Shown: in pieces, positions 11,175 to 22,410 of the stretch
How positions within the stretch are numbered: position 1 is the first letter of the stretch
Layout: every line of letters begins with the position of its first letter
Assembly (NCBI GenBank): GCA_009763385.1
Contig: CM019822.1
Location: 9,890,127-9,954,126, forward strand
Direction of reading: 5' to 3'
Source: Coix lacryma-jobi var. lacryma-jobi
Lineage: Eukaryota; Streptophyta; Magnoliopsida; Poales; Poaceae
DNA length: 64,000 nt
Translations under genes and position numbers: made by a program
Notes under the pieces: model-generated
Seen by the model: only the letters and a program-made list of their open reading frames with translations
Databases searched by the model: none
Told to the model about the DNA's origin: nothing

Positions 11175-11465
11175 AGACTAGGATGGGGTGGCATCAGTGA
11201 AATCACCTGACCGGTGCGGCATGCTGATTTCCTTCGTGTAAACACGGGAGTTACATCGAGATCATACACTATTAGCAGTTCACTTCACATATCTCTGCAA
11301 GCTAGAGGAAGATGGAGTGATGTCGCAGCACAGCACACATCTGCAAGCAAAGCTTGGGAACCGAACAACACACAAAGACGCACGCACGCGGCACGCCCAA
11401 GAACAGCAAATGGTCAACGCAACGCAACTACTCCGTACATCTACATAGAGGCAGGGGTGTCACGG
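11175..11465 (-). other. 3' UTR/downstream region of the F-box gene
   Basis: Non-coding stretch between the stop codon at 11466 and the MITE; probably holds the 3' UTR. Confidence 0.5.
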
Positions 11466-13509
11466 TCACGGCGACGGCGGCCAGTCGAAGCCGGCGAAGC
11501 TCTCGCTGAAGCCGCCGCCGTAGAACCTGACCTCGAGGTTCTCCAGCCCCTGCCCGTCGTCCCAGATGGCCTCGTCGTCGCTGCCGACGGCGTAGTAGTC
11601 GTCGTCCATGAACTCCCACGAGTAGATGGAGGAGTCGTCCGAGTAGTCGGAGCACTCCTCCCAGTAGGAGTTCTCGTAGCAGTCGTCGACGCGCGGGCCC
11701 AGGACGCGCAGCCCCGGGTGCCGCTCCCGCAGGAACTTGTCGTCCACCGTCCAGCAGCCGCGCAGGTCCAGGAACTTGAGGTCGCGGCACTGCCCCAGGA
11801 TCTCCAGCACCGCCTCCGTCGCGATCAGCATGTACCCCATCTCCAGGTGCCGGAGCCTGGGCATGCTGCACGCGATGGCGTGCGCCTCGTCGTGCTGGCA
11901 CACCTTGTCCGCCAGGTCGATCGGGTGCATCACGCGGCGGAGACCCACCAGGGACTTGCAGTGCCGGCCGAACGCCTCCAGCGCACGGGCTCCGATCTTG
12001 GTGCAGCTGCTGATGTCTAGGAAAGTGACGTTTGATAGCCGCGGCGCCACGGTCTCGACGATGGAGTCGCTGATCTCACTCCGGGGGATCTCCAGGGTCC
12101 GAAGGGCTCGTGCACTGGTGGTAGATGGATGATCAGCCAACACATCATCATATCGTGAACAAAATGCAGCAGGATCATGAACAAATCTGAAATGTGAATG
12201 ACAGCTGCAATATCTGAAATGCACTGGTAAGTGGACTGAACCCACGCTTATGAGACCTGATCTGACCTGACAATAGGGAAGGCAATGGGACGTGGTGTGG
12301 TAATTGTGAGAGCCTGATGAGTGTATGACAGTATGCATGTGCGTGCCAGTACTTGTGTGTGTACTCGCAAATCCAATAATTTGTAGGAGTACTTGCAAAT
12401 CTAATAATTTGTAGGAGTATTAGCACTAATCTTGGCAGAGAATTATGTGACTGATAACTTGTTTAGGAAATTTGAAAACAATAATGTCTTATCCTAATTC
12501 ATCATGCAAACAATTCAGAGTAAATATACGTCAAGTGATCAACTTCTTACTGAAATCCATATCCTACAAGTGAGATTCAAGAATTATAGTGCATGACGTG
12601 CTACTGAGAAAAACAGCAGTTTGAATTCATACTCTCTGCTCTCTGGGAGAGCTGGTTTTATTTGCTCCCGCGGTCCAGCCCCAAATCTCAAGGTTTCACT
12701 AGGCCCACGCCTAGCCTCCTAATCAATCAGAATGATCTCTAAGCCAGTCTGGACGAATAATAAATGGACCTGAATTTGCACATCAGAAATTCAAAATAGA
12801 CAAACTCGTTCTCAGCAAATCTGCAAGAAAACACCCCCATCCCAGCTCCCACCGCTGAGATACCCAACAGCATTTCGACAAAAAAGACACCCAACAGCTC
12901 CCACCGCTTAGAATGAGCGTAGAATTCTAATCTAATGCTCTATGCAAATGAGCGTAGAATTCTAGATGCTATTCTTCACGGCTGATTCCGGCTGTATCAA
13001 TAGTGTTTCGTGGTAGAGAGTAAGCCACAGTATATCAGCCGGCTAATCTATGGCTCTACGCAAATGAACATCACAAGAATTTTGCAGAAATGTTCACTTC
13101 CCACAGGAATGGTGGCAAAAAAAAAAAAAAAAAAAAAAAAACAACGGAAACACCAAAATAGAGAGCGCATTGCCAGATTTCACGCTTACTTGTCTCCGAT
13201 GAACGAGAAGAGCGGATCGCAGGGCAGCCCGGAGACGCTGATCCGGCGGCACGAGCCGCCGCTGCGGCGGACGAGTAGCTCGACCATGCGGCCGATCTGC
13301 TCCGGCTTGCTCTGCTGCTGGCTCCACTCCTCGATGTCGATCTCCTGCCAGCAGTAGGGGCCGGCGACGACCCGCCCCCAGGACTTGCACACCCGCGGCA
13401 GGACGGTGAGCACCTCCTGCAGCGGCAGGTTGCGGAAGATGAGGCCCAGCGCGTCGGGCAACAGCTCCTCCCAGCACCTGTACTCCTTGCCGTCCTCGCA
13501 CTCCCCCAT
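11466..13509 (-). CDS. FBW2: F-box protein, FBW2 type
   Basis: Two exons, 13190-13509 and 11466-12186, joined across a 1,003 bp GT-AG intron to give 346 aa. The F-box covers about residues 10-55 (CWEELLPDALGLIFRNLPLQ...CKSWGRVVAGPYCW). LRR-like repeats follow (LRTLEIPRSEISDS, LTFLDIS-type NVTFLDISSCTKIG, LKFLDLRGCWTVDD). An acidic Tyr/Ser tail ends in WPPSP. The order and many residues match Arabidopsis FBW2, an SCF substrate receptor that targets AGO1 for degradation; the same role here is inferred from orthology. The ATG at 13509 follows a GTG that also reads in frame, so 13509 is chosen. A second acceptor AG 18 nt upstream (after TATTGCAG near 12204) keeps the frame and would add six residues. 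A 25-base A-run lies in the intron. Confidence 0.9.
13117..13141. repeat. A25 homopolymer in the F-box intron
   Basis: Twenty-five consecutive A on the plus strand, so a T-run early in the minus-strand intron, about 50 bases after the donor site. Confidence 0.95.
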
Positions 13510-14904
13510 CACTTCCCTTCCCTTTCCTGTAGCAGGGCAAAGGACTTACGAGCTATCCCATCCATTACGACTGAAGAAATGAATGCTTCAACTACCAAGA
13601 TGAACGCAGTTCAGGTTAATTCCTTGCTCATTTCGTCTCTCATCAAAGAAACTGAGAAGAACCAAGTCAACTGAATACAGATCTCGCAAGCGGGCTGAGG
13701 CAGGCAAAACCAGAGAGAAGCGAACAACTTGAAAGATCAGGATACAAGGAAAGACGAGACGGTTTCTATCAAGCAATCTCATAAAATTTCTAATCAAAAC
13801 TTCAGAAATCATGGACATGGGGAGGGATGCGGGGAAGTTAATTCCTTGCTCCACCAACCGAGAACCAAAACATTTTTTGTTTATTTCCGTTTCTTCCAAA
13901 GGAGTGGGGTGGGCTGCTTACCTTGGAGATCACTCAAGAACCAGGGATGCTAAAAGTGGCAGCCTCCCAGCAGTAAAATGGCCTTGTGTGCGCTGCGAGC
14001 AAAACCCAAAGAAGGCAACCTATCCAAGAAGCACGCGAGAGGGGGTGTATGTATGTATAACTGATAAGATGTAAGCATCATCCAAAAGTTGGCAAGAAAA
14101 AGGAGCTTCATTAAACACTAATACTGACTCCAATCACAGGGTACCAGGAAGAGGAGGACGGCACAGCACAGATCTAAAAAGAAGAAGGCCTCTTGCAGCT
14201 GCGGGGATGGAAAGCGCAGCGTGCCCAATTGGTGGGCATCCATCCATCCCCGCATACTATTTATTTCAACCCATGGCCACCATATACCAAACTCTAAAAA
14301 GCTACCGGCTCCAGATACTTGTGGGGAAGAACGCAAAAGCCTCGGCCTTTTGGGCTCAAAGCTACTGGTAAAACGGGAAGAAGAATATCATATTTCCCAG
14401 CATAATAATAATTTGCGCGCAAGAAACTCTGAAGCAACTAGCCTGACGGAGGATTCGATTCGGGGGAGGGAGTTATTGCCCGCGTATTTACCGGATTGGT
14501 GGTGTGGAGACTAGAGACGAAGGCCCAAATTCCAATTCGGATCTGCGGGAGGCAACGCCTGATGGAGGAGGAGGGGAAGGGGACTGCTGCTGCGGCTGGA
14601 GCCTGGAGCTGGACTGAGAGAGTGAGAGAGAGAATCGAGAGGGCGACTCTGCGAGGATGTCCGGGGCAAGAAGAAGGCCGAGGGCTTCTTCCGCGTGTGC
14701 AGTGTGCGTGTGTTCTCTCGTTCTCGAGAAGGAGGGAAAAAAAACAAGGGGCGCGCGGCGCGCTGTGGATGCAGCTGCTGCCCCCTGCCGATATTGCACG
14801 GCATGTTGGGAACTTTTTTTTTCTTTTCTTTTCCACATAAATTCAGACAAGACACAAGAGTTTATTTACATGCCGGTAACAAGACAGTAAAAAAATGTGA
14901 AGTG
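13510..14904 (-). other. 5' UTR and promoter region of the F-box gene
   Basis: On the minus strand a good donor (TCTCCAAG|GTAAGC near 13923) and acceptor (CCCTGCTACAG near 13527) suggest a ~400 bp intron in the 5' UTR. Further upstream, 14580-14740 is rich in CT on the minus strand, as in many grass promoters and leaders. No protein gene is recognised. Confidence 0.4.
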
Positions 14905-15144
14905 GGCCTTGTTCTCTCAAAATTCCCTAAAATATTTTACGGCAGTATCAGTCACATCAAATCTTTAGACACATGCATGAAGTATTAAATATAGGTAAAA
15001 AAATAATTAATTGTACTCTTAGTCTATTCATTTCGAGACGAATCTTTTGAGTCTAGTTAGACTATGTTTGAATAAAATTTGTCAAATAACAACGAAAATG
15101 CTACATGAACTTTTCACAATAAATATCACCAACTCAACAAGGCT
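14905..15144. mobile_element. MITE, GGCC..GTTTAGTT family, copy 4 (diverged)
   Basis: Ends GGCCTTGTTCTCTC and CAACTCAACAAGGCT, with the core ACACATGCATGAAGTATTAA and GTTTGTCAAATAACAACG. More mutated at its termini than the other copies. Confidence 0.7.
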
Positions 15145-16880
15145 AGTTCAGACTAAAATGTAGCGGCAAGATGGAGTTTTAGTTGAAGATTAGAAAATTA
15201 TTAGCACTGCTAGAATACTAAAAGTCGTGTCATGTTGACTTTATATTATGAAATTAAAAGATACTTGCTCAAGTCGTTTTCTGTGTTCCCCCATCCGCTG
15301 ATTTCATCCCTGATTCGACGGCTCGGCATGGCTGTGTGAAGCTGGAGAAAATTTATTGGCGGAGGCCGGTGGCGTTAGGGTTAGGTAGAAAAACTGGCAC
15401 GTCGACGCTGCAGATGGATGCATGATCTGCGAAAGCATGGGAGTAAAGAAAAATAACAATAATAAATTCTACTGTATAAGACAGCGGCACAGCACACGGT
15501 CATGTCAATGCTTTGGCATCCGCCGGGTTGCCATTTCAGCCGTCTGTCGGTTTATGTTAAAACTCGCCTACTGTATTACATAAAATGGGGTCTGAAAAAC
15601 GCTACGTAATTTGCACCGCTTATTCAGACCATGTTCGTCACCTACGTACGGAGTGCTAGCTTTAGCGTGCATGTGAACGTGTCTCCAGGGATCAGGGATG
15701 GACGGGCGGTTGGTATTATGCATGGCGAGGTTGCCAGTAGGACAAGTGTGGATTCCTTTCCTGTCGCGTTGAATCACAAGCCCGTGGCACCGTGCCCGTG
15801 TCGGCCGGTTGCACTTGCACACCTAGGAGTGCATATAGCTTGGCCGTAGCCTGTGTAGCCCACCTGGTGCTCGCCCGTGCAACAACCATGCATGCTGCCT
15901 CTCGCCGGACAGATTTCTACAAGTTCACGAAGCCATTCTACAAGTGCACTGTCCCTGGGAGTCCTACGTTGAATTTCTTGATTCGGCCTCCATTATTGAA
16001 CATGTATTTTTATATATATATAGAAATTGCTTTAATCTATTTTTAGTTAATATCGGCTGTTTTAATAGTGTTCCATTAGAGATACTGTGGCAGCAAGTAG
16101 CAAGAAATCAAAATGCTTCAGCTGCTTGTTAGAAATGCGAGAAAAAAACGAAACGGAGGTTTATATTTTTTCTTTGGAAAAGAAATAAAAGGAGGTTAAC
16201 CTCTGTCTTCTCAAGAAAAAACGTGACAAGAATCGCGACCAGTGTATGGTCGAATCAAGTGATGAGAGGGGGAAAAAAAAGTCCGGGCGTCTGCTCCCGT
16301 CGTCTTTATGAACCTTGTGATGGGGACGCGCCAACGATAGTGCATTCATGGTGGATTCTACCCGCTCTGCCCAAAGCCCAACCGCCTCTCCGATAGCCCA
16401 ATCCAGAGAACCGAGAAACAGCTTACCTAGCAAAATAATTTTTTTAAAAGATCTGGAGCCCCTACAGTGAATTTATTAAGAAACAAAAAGGATCACAGAG
16501 TGCAGAGAAAACTAAGAAACTTAAAACGAAACAAAGAAAATCAGCTGTCATAACTTTAGCTGCTTTAGCTGTCATAACTTTGACTTTCTATATATGATAT
16601 TTACCTAGGTTTATATTATTCAATTATATCTTTTTTTGTTAAATTTAGATTACGCAATAAAATATTTGGCTTTAAATGGAACCAGTGTCCGTATATGGGG
16701 TGGCTCAAGTCAACAACAGTTTTAAAAAGGCTCTTCTGACAAAGTTAGTTCTAGTTATGTTGAAAAGGAACTTATGTAGTATTTTAGTAGGCAGTGACCT
16801 CAACGTTTTACGAGGATCTCATGAAAACAACAATGATAATTACAGTGATAGGTGGGTCCAAGGGTGGTCGTTCCTCTTCA
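15145..16880. other. Intergenic, nothing recognised
   Basis: AT-rich with short spurious frames. No domain, RNA gene or complete transposon end seen. Confidence 0.5.
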
Positions 16881-17112
16881 TGCCTTGTTTCAGTTCGCGA
16901 AATATTTAGCGAAAAGTTACTGTAGCACTTTCGTTGTTGTTTGACAAACTTTGTCCAAACATGACCTAACTAGACTCAAAAGATTCGTCTCGACATGAAC
17001 AGACTAAAAGTACAATTATTTATTTTTTTACCTACATTTAATACTCCATGTATACGTCTAAAACGGGTACTGCGCAAAATATTTGGGGACATTTCACGAA
17101 CTGAACGTGGCC
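16881..17112. mobile_element. MITE, GGCC..GTTTAGTT family, copy 5
   Basis: Ends TGCCTTGTTTCAGTTCGC and CGAACTGAACGTGGCC flanked by TCA on both sides. It lies in the orientation opposite to copy 1 (core GTTTGACAAACTTTGTCC, then AAGTACAATTATT). Confidence 0.75.
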
Positions 17113-17426
17113 TCAATTGATGTGTTTAATTTGAAAATAAAGTGGCGGAGCTCGTCTATTTTCAGGTCTAGGGCCACTGTCAATTATTAAAACACGTATG
17201 CCATCCACATCGTGTCAAAATACCATTCACTTCGAGTTAAAATACCATTCGCACAAGATCAAAATACCAATGGATAACTAATCTAGTTCATAAATTTACA
17301 AATATTGCACTAATCAATTGATTATTTATTGAACTTTTAGATTAGAAAAATTAAATAACGTTAAAATAGAACTTGATTCAAGGAGGGGAAATTGACCAAG
17401 TTCCAAGCCATGGCTCAGGTGCTCCG

Positions 17427-17512
17427 CATTCTGTAGGTTGTGGCCCTACAATGCTATGGGCGCCTTATATCGTGACACATTCTGTAGGGTGTGGCCCTAC
17501 AATGCTATGGGC
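17427..17512. repeat. 51 bp-spaced direct repeat
   Basis: CATTCTGTAGG(T/G)TGTGGCC followed by CTACAATGCTATGGG occurs at 17427-17461 and 17478-17512. No function seen. Confidence 0.8.
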
Positions 17513-17623
17513 CCTACAATGTGAAGGCGAGATGCAAGCGTCGCTCGCTCGTCGGGTGCTCGCTATCCGGCGTAGCTATGTCTAGGCAGACCACGTCCAT
17601 GCATACCCAACTGCGGAGCACAG

Positions 17624-17624
<1 letters not shown>

Positions 17625-17658
<34 letters not shown>
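17625..17658. repeat. C34 homopolymer
   Basis: Thirty-four consecutive C on the plus strand, so G34 on the minus strand, followed by GCGGCGG. Confidence 0.95.
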
Positions 17659-17659
<1 letters not shown>

Positions 17660-17887
17660 CGGCGGACAACAGGTCAATGGTTAGAGATTATTTAATTGGT
17701 CGGAGTAGGGAACTAATGCAACCCAGACTGCTAGAGAGGGATAGGAGCGACAATTTAGCGGACACGATAGGGACGAGAGTCCGAACCCATGACTCAGAGA
17801 TGGCGGCGCTCGCGAAATCATGCCGACTATAGTGACCGGGAATTGCGACGGTGGAGGCGCTCCTAGTCTCTCTCTCTTGACTAGGCT

Positions 17888-18118
17888 GGTTGTGTTTAGT
17901 TCGCAATTTTTTTAAAAAAATTCTCCGTCACATCGAATTTTTAGACACATGCATAGAGTATTAAATGTAGGTAAAAAATAATTAATTATACTTTTTGTCT
18001 GTAAATATTGAGACGAATCTTTTAAGCCTAGTTAGTTTATGTTTGGACAAAGTTTGTCAAATAACAACGAAAGTGCTATAGTAACAAAACTCAAAAAAAA
18101 ATTAGGAGCTGAACACCC
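17888..18118. mobile_element. MITE, GGCC..GTTTAGTT family, copy 6
   Basis: Ends GGTTGTGTTTAGTTCGC and GAGCTGAACACCC, with the core ACACATGCATAGAGTATTAA and TTTGTCAAATAACAACGA. The termini are diverged and the flanking triplets are unclear. Confidence 0.7.
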
Positions 18119-18436
18119 GAGGATTTAGTCCAACACTTTTAAATTGGTCTAGAAATTTACATACATTATAGATGGTATTTTAGGTCACGCCTAGGGCCAT
18201 GGCCCTAGTGGCCATAGGCTTGTATCCGCTTGTAAGTTGAATTTTTTTAGGAAAGCAATTTACTTAAACCAATAACCTAAAAAAACAACTTAAAAAGATT
18301 GAATCTTATCTAGCACTAGTTGAGAATTAAAATATCCACGCACTATAATATAAGTTTTTTTACGAGACTCAGTTAAAGATTCAGACGCTCACGAGCGCAC
18401 ACTCACCCATCACTACGAGAAAATCAATTTTTGCCG

Positions 18437-18760
18437 AGTGCTTGGGGTTTTGCCGAGTGCCAAATTTCGGGCACTCGGCAAAGAGGCTCTTTGCCGAGTG
18501 CCGGCCACGTGGCACTCGGCAAAGCGCAAACACAAGGCAAAGGATGCTTTGCCGAGTGTCCGACACTCGGCAAAGAAAGTCACTCGGCAAAGGCACCTCT
18601 TTACCGAGTGTCAGCCACGTGACACTCGGCAAAGAATGTGGCCCTGAACTGTGCCACGTGGTCGGGTCTTTGCCGAGTGCCACGTGGCTGGCACTCGGCA
18701 AAGAGGTGCCTTTGCCGAGTGCCAGCCACGTGGCACTCGGCAAAAAGCTCTTTGCCTAGT
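18437..18760. repeat. CACTA left subterminal repeats
   Basis: At least ten copies of TTTGCCGAGTG(C/T)C or its complement GGCACTCGGCAAAG, in both orientations, several pairs flanking a CCACGTGG palindrome. Confidence 0.9.
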
Positions 18761-18989
18761 GTTTTTTTTTACACTCGACAAAACCAGTTTTTAAATTACA
18801 TTTTGAAGCAGTAAATTAATCCAAATGAAAAAGTTTTTAACTACAAAGTTGGTTAACTTATCAAGATGAACAATTTTTGTTTTGGTGATTTTTTCATTTG
18901 ACAGACTTAAAATAAATTTGTTCACAAATCTTATATATTTCTCTGGTAGTTTATAAAACTACAAAAGTGATATATAATGTTTGTGAATA

Positions 18990-19400
18990 ATATTAGAACC
19001 ACAATGTCGGATGCATAAATGGTCAAACAACCAAAAAAAACTATATAGATCTTGACAAGTTATGAAAGTTTGTAGTTGATAACTTTTTAATTTGAAGTCA
19101 TCTAGTTATGCAAAACTGCGTTTGAATTTGAAAAATTTAAAATTCGAATTTTTTAAAATATCTCGGATGGAGAGATGACCAAAATGAAAGTTGTAGATCT
19201 CAAAAAGTTATGAAACTTTGGTGTTGACAACCTTTTAATTTGAAATCATCTTGTCAACGAAAACTACGTTTCAAATTATCAAATTTGAAATTCAAATTTT
19301 TATAAACGACCTCAGATGGAAAAACTACAAAAATAAAAGTTGTAGATCTCAAAAAGTTAGAAAACTTTGTAGTTGACAACTTTTTTATTTGAATTTGTTT
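18990..19400. repeat. ~120 bp degenerate tandem repeats inside the CACTA element
   Basis: Three diverged units share TTGTAGATCTCAAAAAGTTA, then AAACTTTGTAGTTGACAAC, then TTTTTAATTTGAA. Non-coding. Confidence 0.65.
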
Positions 19401-19473
19401 AAGGCCTCAAATAAGCAAGTTACACTCGGTTTAGTATAATATATGGGTAACCGAAACTGATATGGAACGTATA

Positions 19474-19543
19474 TGTGTAGTGCAGTGGTAGAGGAGGTTT
19501 CGCGCGAACGAGAGGTCCTGAGTTCGAATCCTGCTGATTGTGT
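19474..19543 (+). other. tRNA-like sequence inside the CACTA element
   Basis: GTGTAGTGCAGTGGTAGAGG resembles a tRNA D-arm/A box, and GAGTTCGAATCC (19520-19531) is a good T-arm/B box, at tRNA-like spacing. The anticodon arm does not fold into a clean 5+7 stem-loop and no proper acceptor stem closes it. It is therefore tRNA-derived or SINE-like rather than a working tRNA. Confidence 0.45.
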
Positions 19544-19662
19544 GAGAGAAAATTGCGTGAATTGCGATTTCGAGAGAGTCGTGTGGGCGCTGCCTAGTCG
19601 GCCCCTCCCCCAATTTAATAAAAGTTTTTGTCTATTTTTTTGGATTTTTTTTTGTTTTTTCT

Positions 19663-19864
19663 TTGCCGAGTGCCAAATATGTCAGCACTCGGCAAAGCCT
19701 TCGCCGAGTGCCCGATATTTGGCACTCGGCAAAGCCTTCGCCGAGTGCCCGATATTTGGCACTCGGCAAAGAACCCTTTGCCGATATTTTCTTCGCCAAG
19801 TGCGGCACTCGGCGAAGCCTTCGCCGAGTGCAAAAGACTCTTTGTCGAGTGCTGCCAGCACTCG
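19663..19864. repeat. CACTA right subterminal repeats
   Basis: Repeats of TTCGCCGAGTGCC and GGCACTCGGCAAAG, variants of the left array. The block is cut at 19864 by the LTR element; the remaining 29 bp of the CACTA end lie at 28498-28526. Confidence 0.88.
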
Positions 19865-22396
19865 TGAAGGGTCGAGATGGCGGACTAGAGGGGGGGTGAA
19901 TAGTCCTTTTTAAAACTTAAACTTAATCGGAGCGGCTAACCGAAACAAATGCGGAATTAAAACTATCGGTCTAGCCAAGACTACACCCCTCTACCTATAC
20001 TCTATGACACCTTACAAAAGATCCTAATCAAAGCAAATAAGGTGTCGGGCTAGCTAGAGCTCACCTAACCAATTCTAGCTTGCAAGGTTACACAAACCTA
20101 AGCAACTAGTACTCAAACAACGGGGGAGCTCCTACTCATGCCACTAAGCAAAAGCACAAAGCCTAAGCTCACTAGCAATGCTCAATAACAAGGCTACACA
20201 AGCCAAATTAGAGAGCTCAACTTAGCTACACAAACTAAGCAATGTGACTAGCAAGACTACAAGTCAACTAGTCACTCATGGGATCAACTTCTATGCTACA
20301 CAAGCAAGGAAGGTAACTAGCAAGCTACACAAGCTAACTAATCATAAGAGCAACTACACTAGCACATGTATATGAACAAGTAAATACAAGCTAGTGAAAG
20401 GAGTTTGCAAACCACCGAGAAGATGAACACGAAGTTGACACGGTGATTTTTCTCCCGAGGTTCACTTGGTTGCCACCAAGCTAGTCCCCGTTGTGTCGAC
20501 CACACACTTTGGTAGTTCGGCGGCTAATAGGCACCACACCTAGCTCGACACTCGAGCGCCGCAAGAACTCACCCACAAGTGAGGGTAACTCAATGACACG
20601 CGCAATCCACTAGAGTTGCTCTTCGCGATCCCCGCGGGGCGAGCACAATGCCCCTCACAATCCTTCTCCGGAGCCACGCACAATCTTCACGCGGGCTTCA
20701 CGACGGAGACTCGATCACCAAGCCGTCTAGGAGGTGGCAACCTCCAAGAGTAATAAGCACCACCGGCTTGCAACTCGAACACCTAGTGCCACTCGATGCT
20801 ATCTCTCAAAGCAACGCACTAGGATCACTCTCTCACACAATCAGATGAGCACTAAAGCATATGTGTGTTAGAGGGCTCCCAAGCACATCCACACAAGCCA
20901 CCAAGGCTTTGGAGTGCTCCAACCACCGGCCCAAAGCCGGCCTCAACGACTATATATAGCCTCAATGGCCAACTAGCCGTTATGCCCCTTCACTGGGCAT
21001 TCTGCGCTCCGGTCGGTAGTACCGACCCCTCCTGGGCGGTACTACCGGCTTAGTCAAACTAGCCGTTACCTCACATCGCGCAGATTTAGGCAAACCACCG
21101 ACCCCTGGTCGGTTCCTCCGAGGTCGGTAGTACCGAGGTCATGGCGGTACTACCGCCAGGCCAAAATCGCCGCGACCAGAGAGCTCTGCGAAAAAACAGC
21201 CACTACCGACCTTGCGTCGGTACCACCGCGGGCGGTAGTACCGAGGTAATGGCGGTACTACCGCCAGGCCATTTTCAACTCAAACCAGAGAGCTCCGCAA
21301 ACTTGGTTACTACCGGCCATAGGTCGGTACCACCGCGGGCGGTAGTACCGAGGTAATGGCGGTACTACCGGCAAGCTATTTTCGAAAACAACAGAGAGCC
21401 TCGCGAGACTCCTCAGGGCCACAGTACCACCGACCATCCGGTCGGTACCACCGCCGGCGGTAGTACCGAGGTAATGGCGGTACCACCGCCAGGCCAAAAC
21501 CGCTTCGGTCCAGAGAGGTCTGCGCGCTGCATCCTTGGGCGGTACCACCGACAACCCAGGGTCGGTACTACCGACAACACACAGAAAACTTCATTTTCAT
21601 CTCCGAGTTGATCCAAACCAACTCCAACAACTTCTCCTTTGCAAATGTGCTAACACCAACAAGTGTACAACATCATGTGCATGTGTGTTAGCATTTTCAC
21701 AAACAATTTTCAAAGGATTTTCACTTGCTCTCACCACGCCACTCGATCTTAGTAACATCGCAAAGTTAGATCGCTCAAGTGGCACTAGATGACCGATATG
21801 CAAACAAGTTTGCTCCTCTTAATAGTACGGCCATCTATCCTAAACCCGGTCATAATCTTCTCTACACACCTATGACCGGTGAAATGAAATGCCCTACAAA
21901 TATACCTTTGCCTTGCGCATTCCATTCCATCTCCTTCGGTGTTGATGCAACACATGCACCAACCTATCTTCAAATGATATGATCCACTTCATATCATCAC
22001 ATGGCCTCCATGGTCCATCGATCTTGACATCACTTGCTCTTCACCATCGCTTCGGTCCTTCGGCGCCAAGTCTTGCTTAAGCCTCCCGACACTCGGTACC
22101 AACGGCTTCAAAGCCTCAACTTGCCCTTCACCTTCGCAACCGGTCCATCAAGCCAAGTCTTGCCTTGATCTTCTTCATCTTAGCCATATGACCACATGTC
22201 ATGTCACATATGCATTAAGCTCCTTCTTCATCTTCATGCATGAGCATTGCAACATCCTCCAAGCCAATTCTCCTCTATGGCATATGTTGCTCACACATGA
22301 TCACCTATGGACTAATCACCTGTGTAATTTACTTCAAACACATATTAGTCCACCTAAGTTGTCACTCAATTACCAAAACCAAACTAGGACCTTTCA
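19865..22396 (-). repeat. 3' LTR of the Gag-only element (2,532 bp)
   Basis: In element orientation it starts TGAAAGGTCCTAG directly after the polypurine tract and ends CCCTTCA, so TG...CA with inverted tips. A TATATATAG box sits at about 20950 (minus strand). Confidence 0.88.
21125..21500. repeat. ~110 bp tandem repeats in the U3 part of the 3' LTR
   Basis: Four units start at 21125, 21233, 21340 and 21458 with CGGTAGTACCGAGGT, then GGCGGTAC(T/C)ACCG. CGGTAGTACCG and GGCGGTACTACCGCC are palindromes. Such U3 repeats often act as enhancers. They are absent from the other, shortened LTR. Confidence 0.85.
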
Positions 22397-22410
22397 ATCT
22401 CCCCCTTTTT
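22397..22410 (-). promoter_or_regulatory. Polypurine tract of the Gag-only element
   Basis: On the minus strand AAAAAGGGGGAGAT lies directly before the 3' LTR start TGAAAGG. This is the primer site for plus-strand DNA synthesis and fixes the true LTR boundary. Confidence 0.85.

Noticed and set aside
11214..12020. 268-codon plus-strand frame opposite the F-box gene
   Set aside because: Low-complexity Val/Ala/Arg translation, a mirror of the GC-rich FBW2 exon, which has clear family conservation and splice sites on the other strand.
19474..19543. Calling a functional tRNA here
   Set aside because: No proper acceptor stem and the anticodon arm does not fold correctly.
19865..21075. Taking 1,211 bp as the true LTR length of the Gag-only element
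   Set aside because: No polypurine tract lies next to 21075, whereas a strong one followed by TGAAAGG lies at 22396, so the 3' LTR is 2,532 bp.
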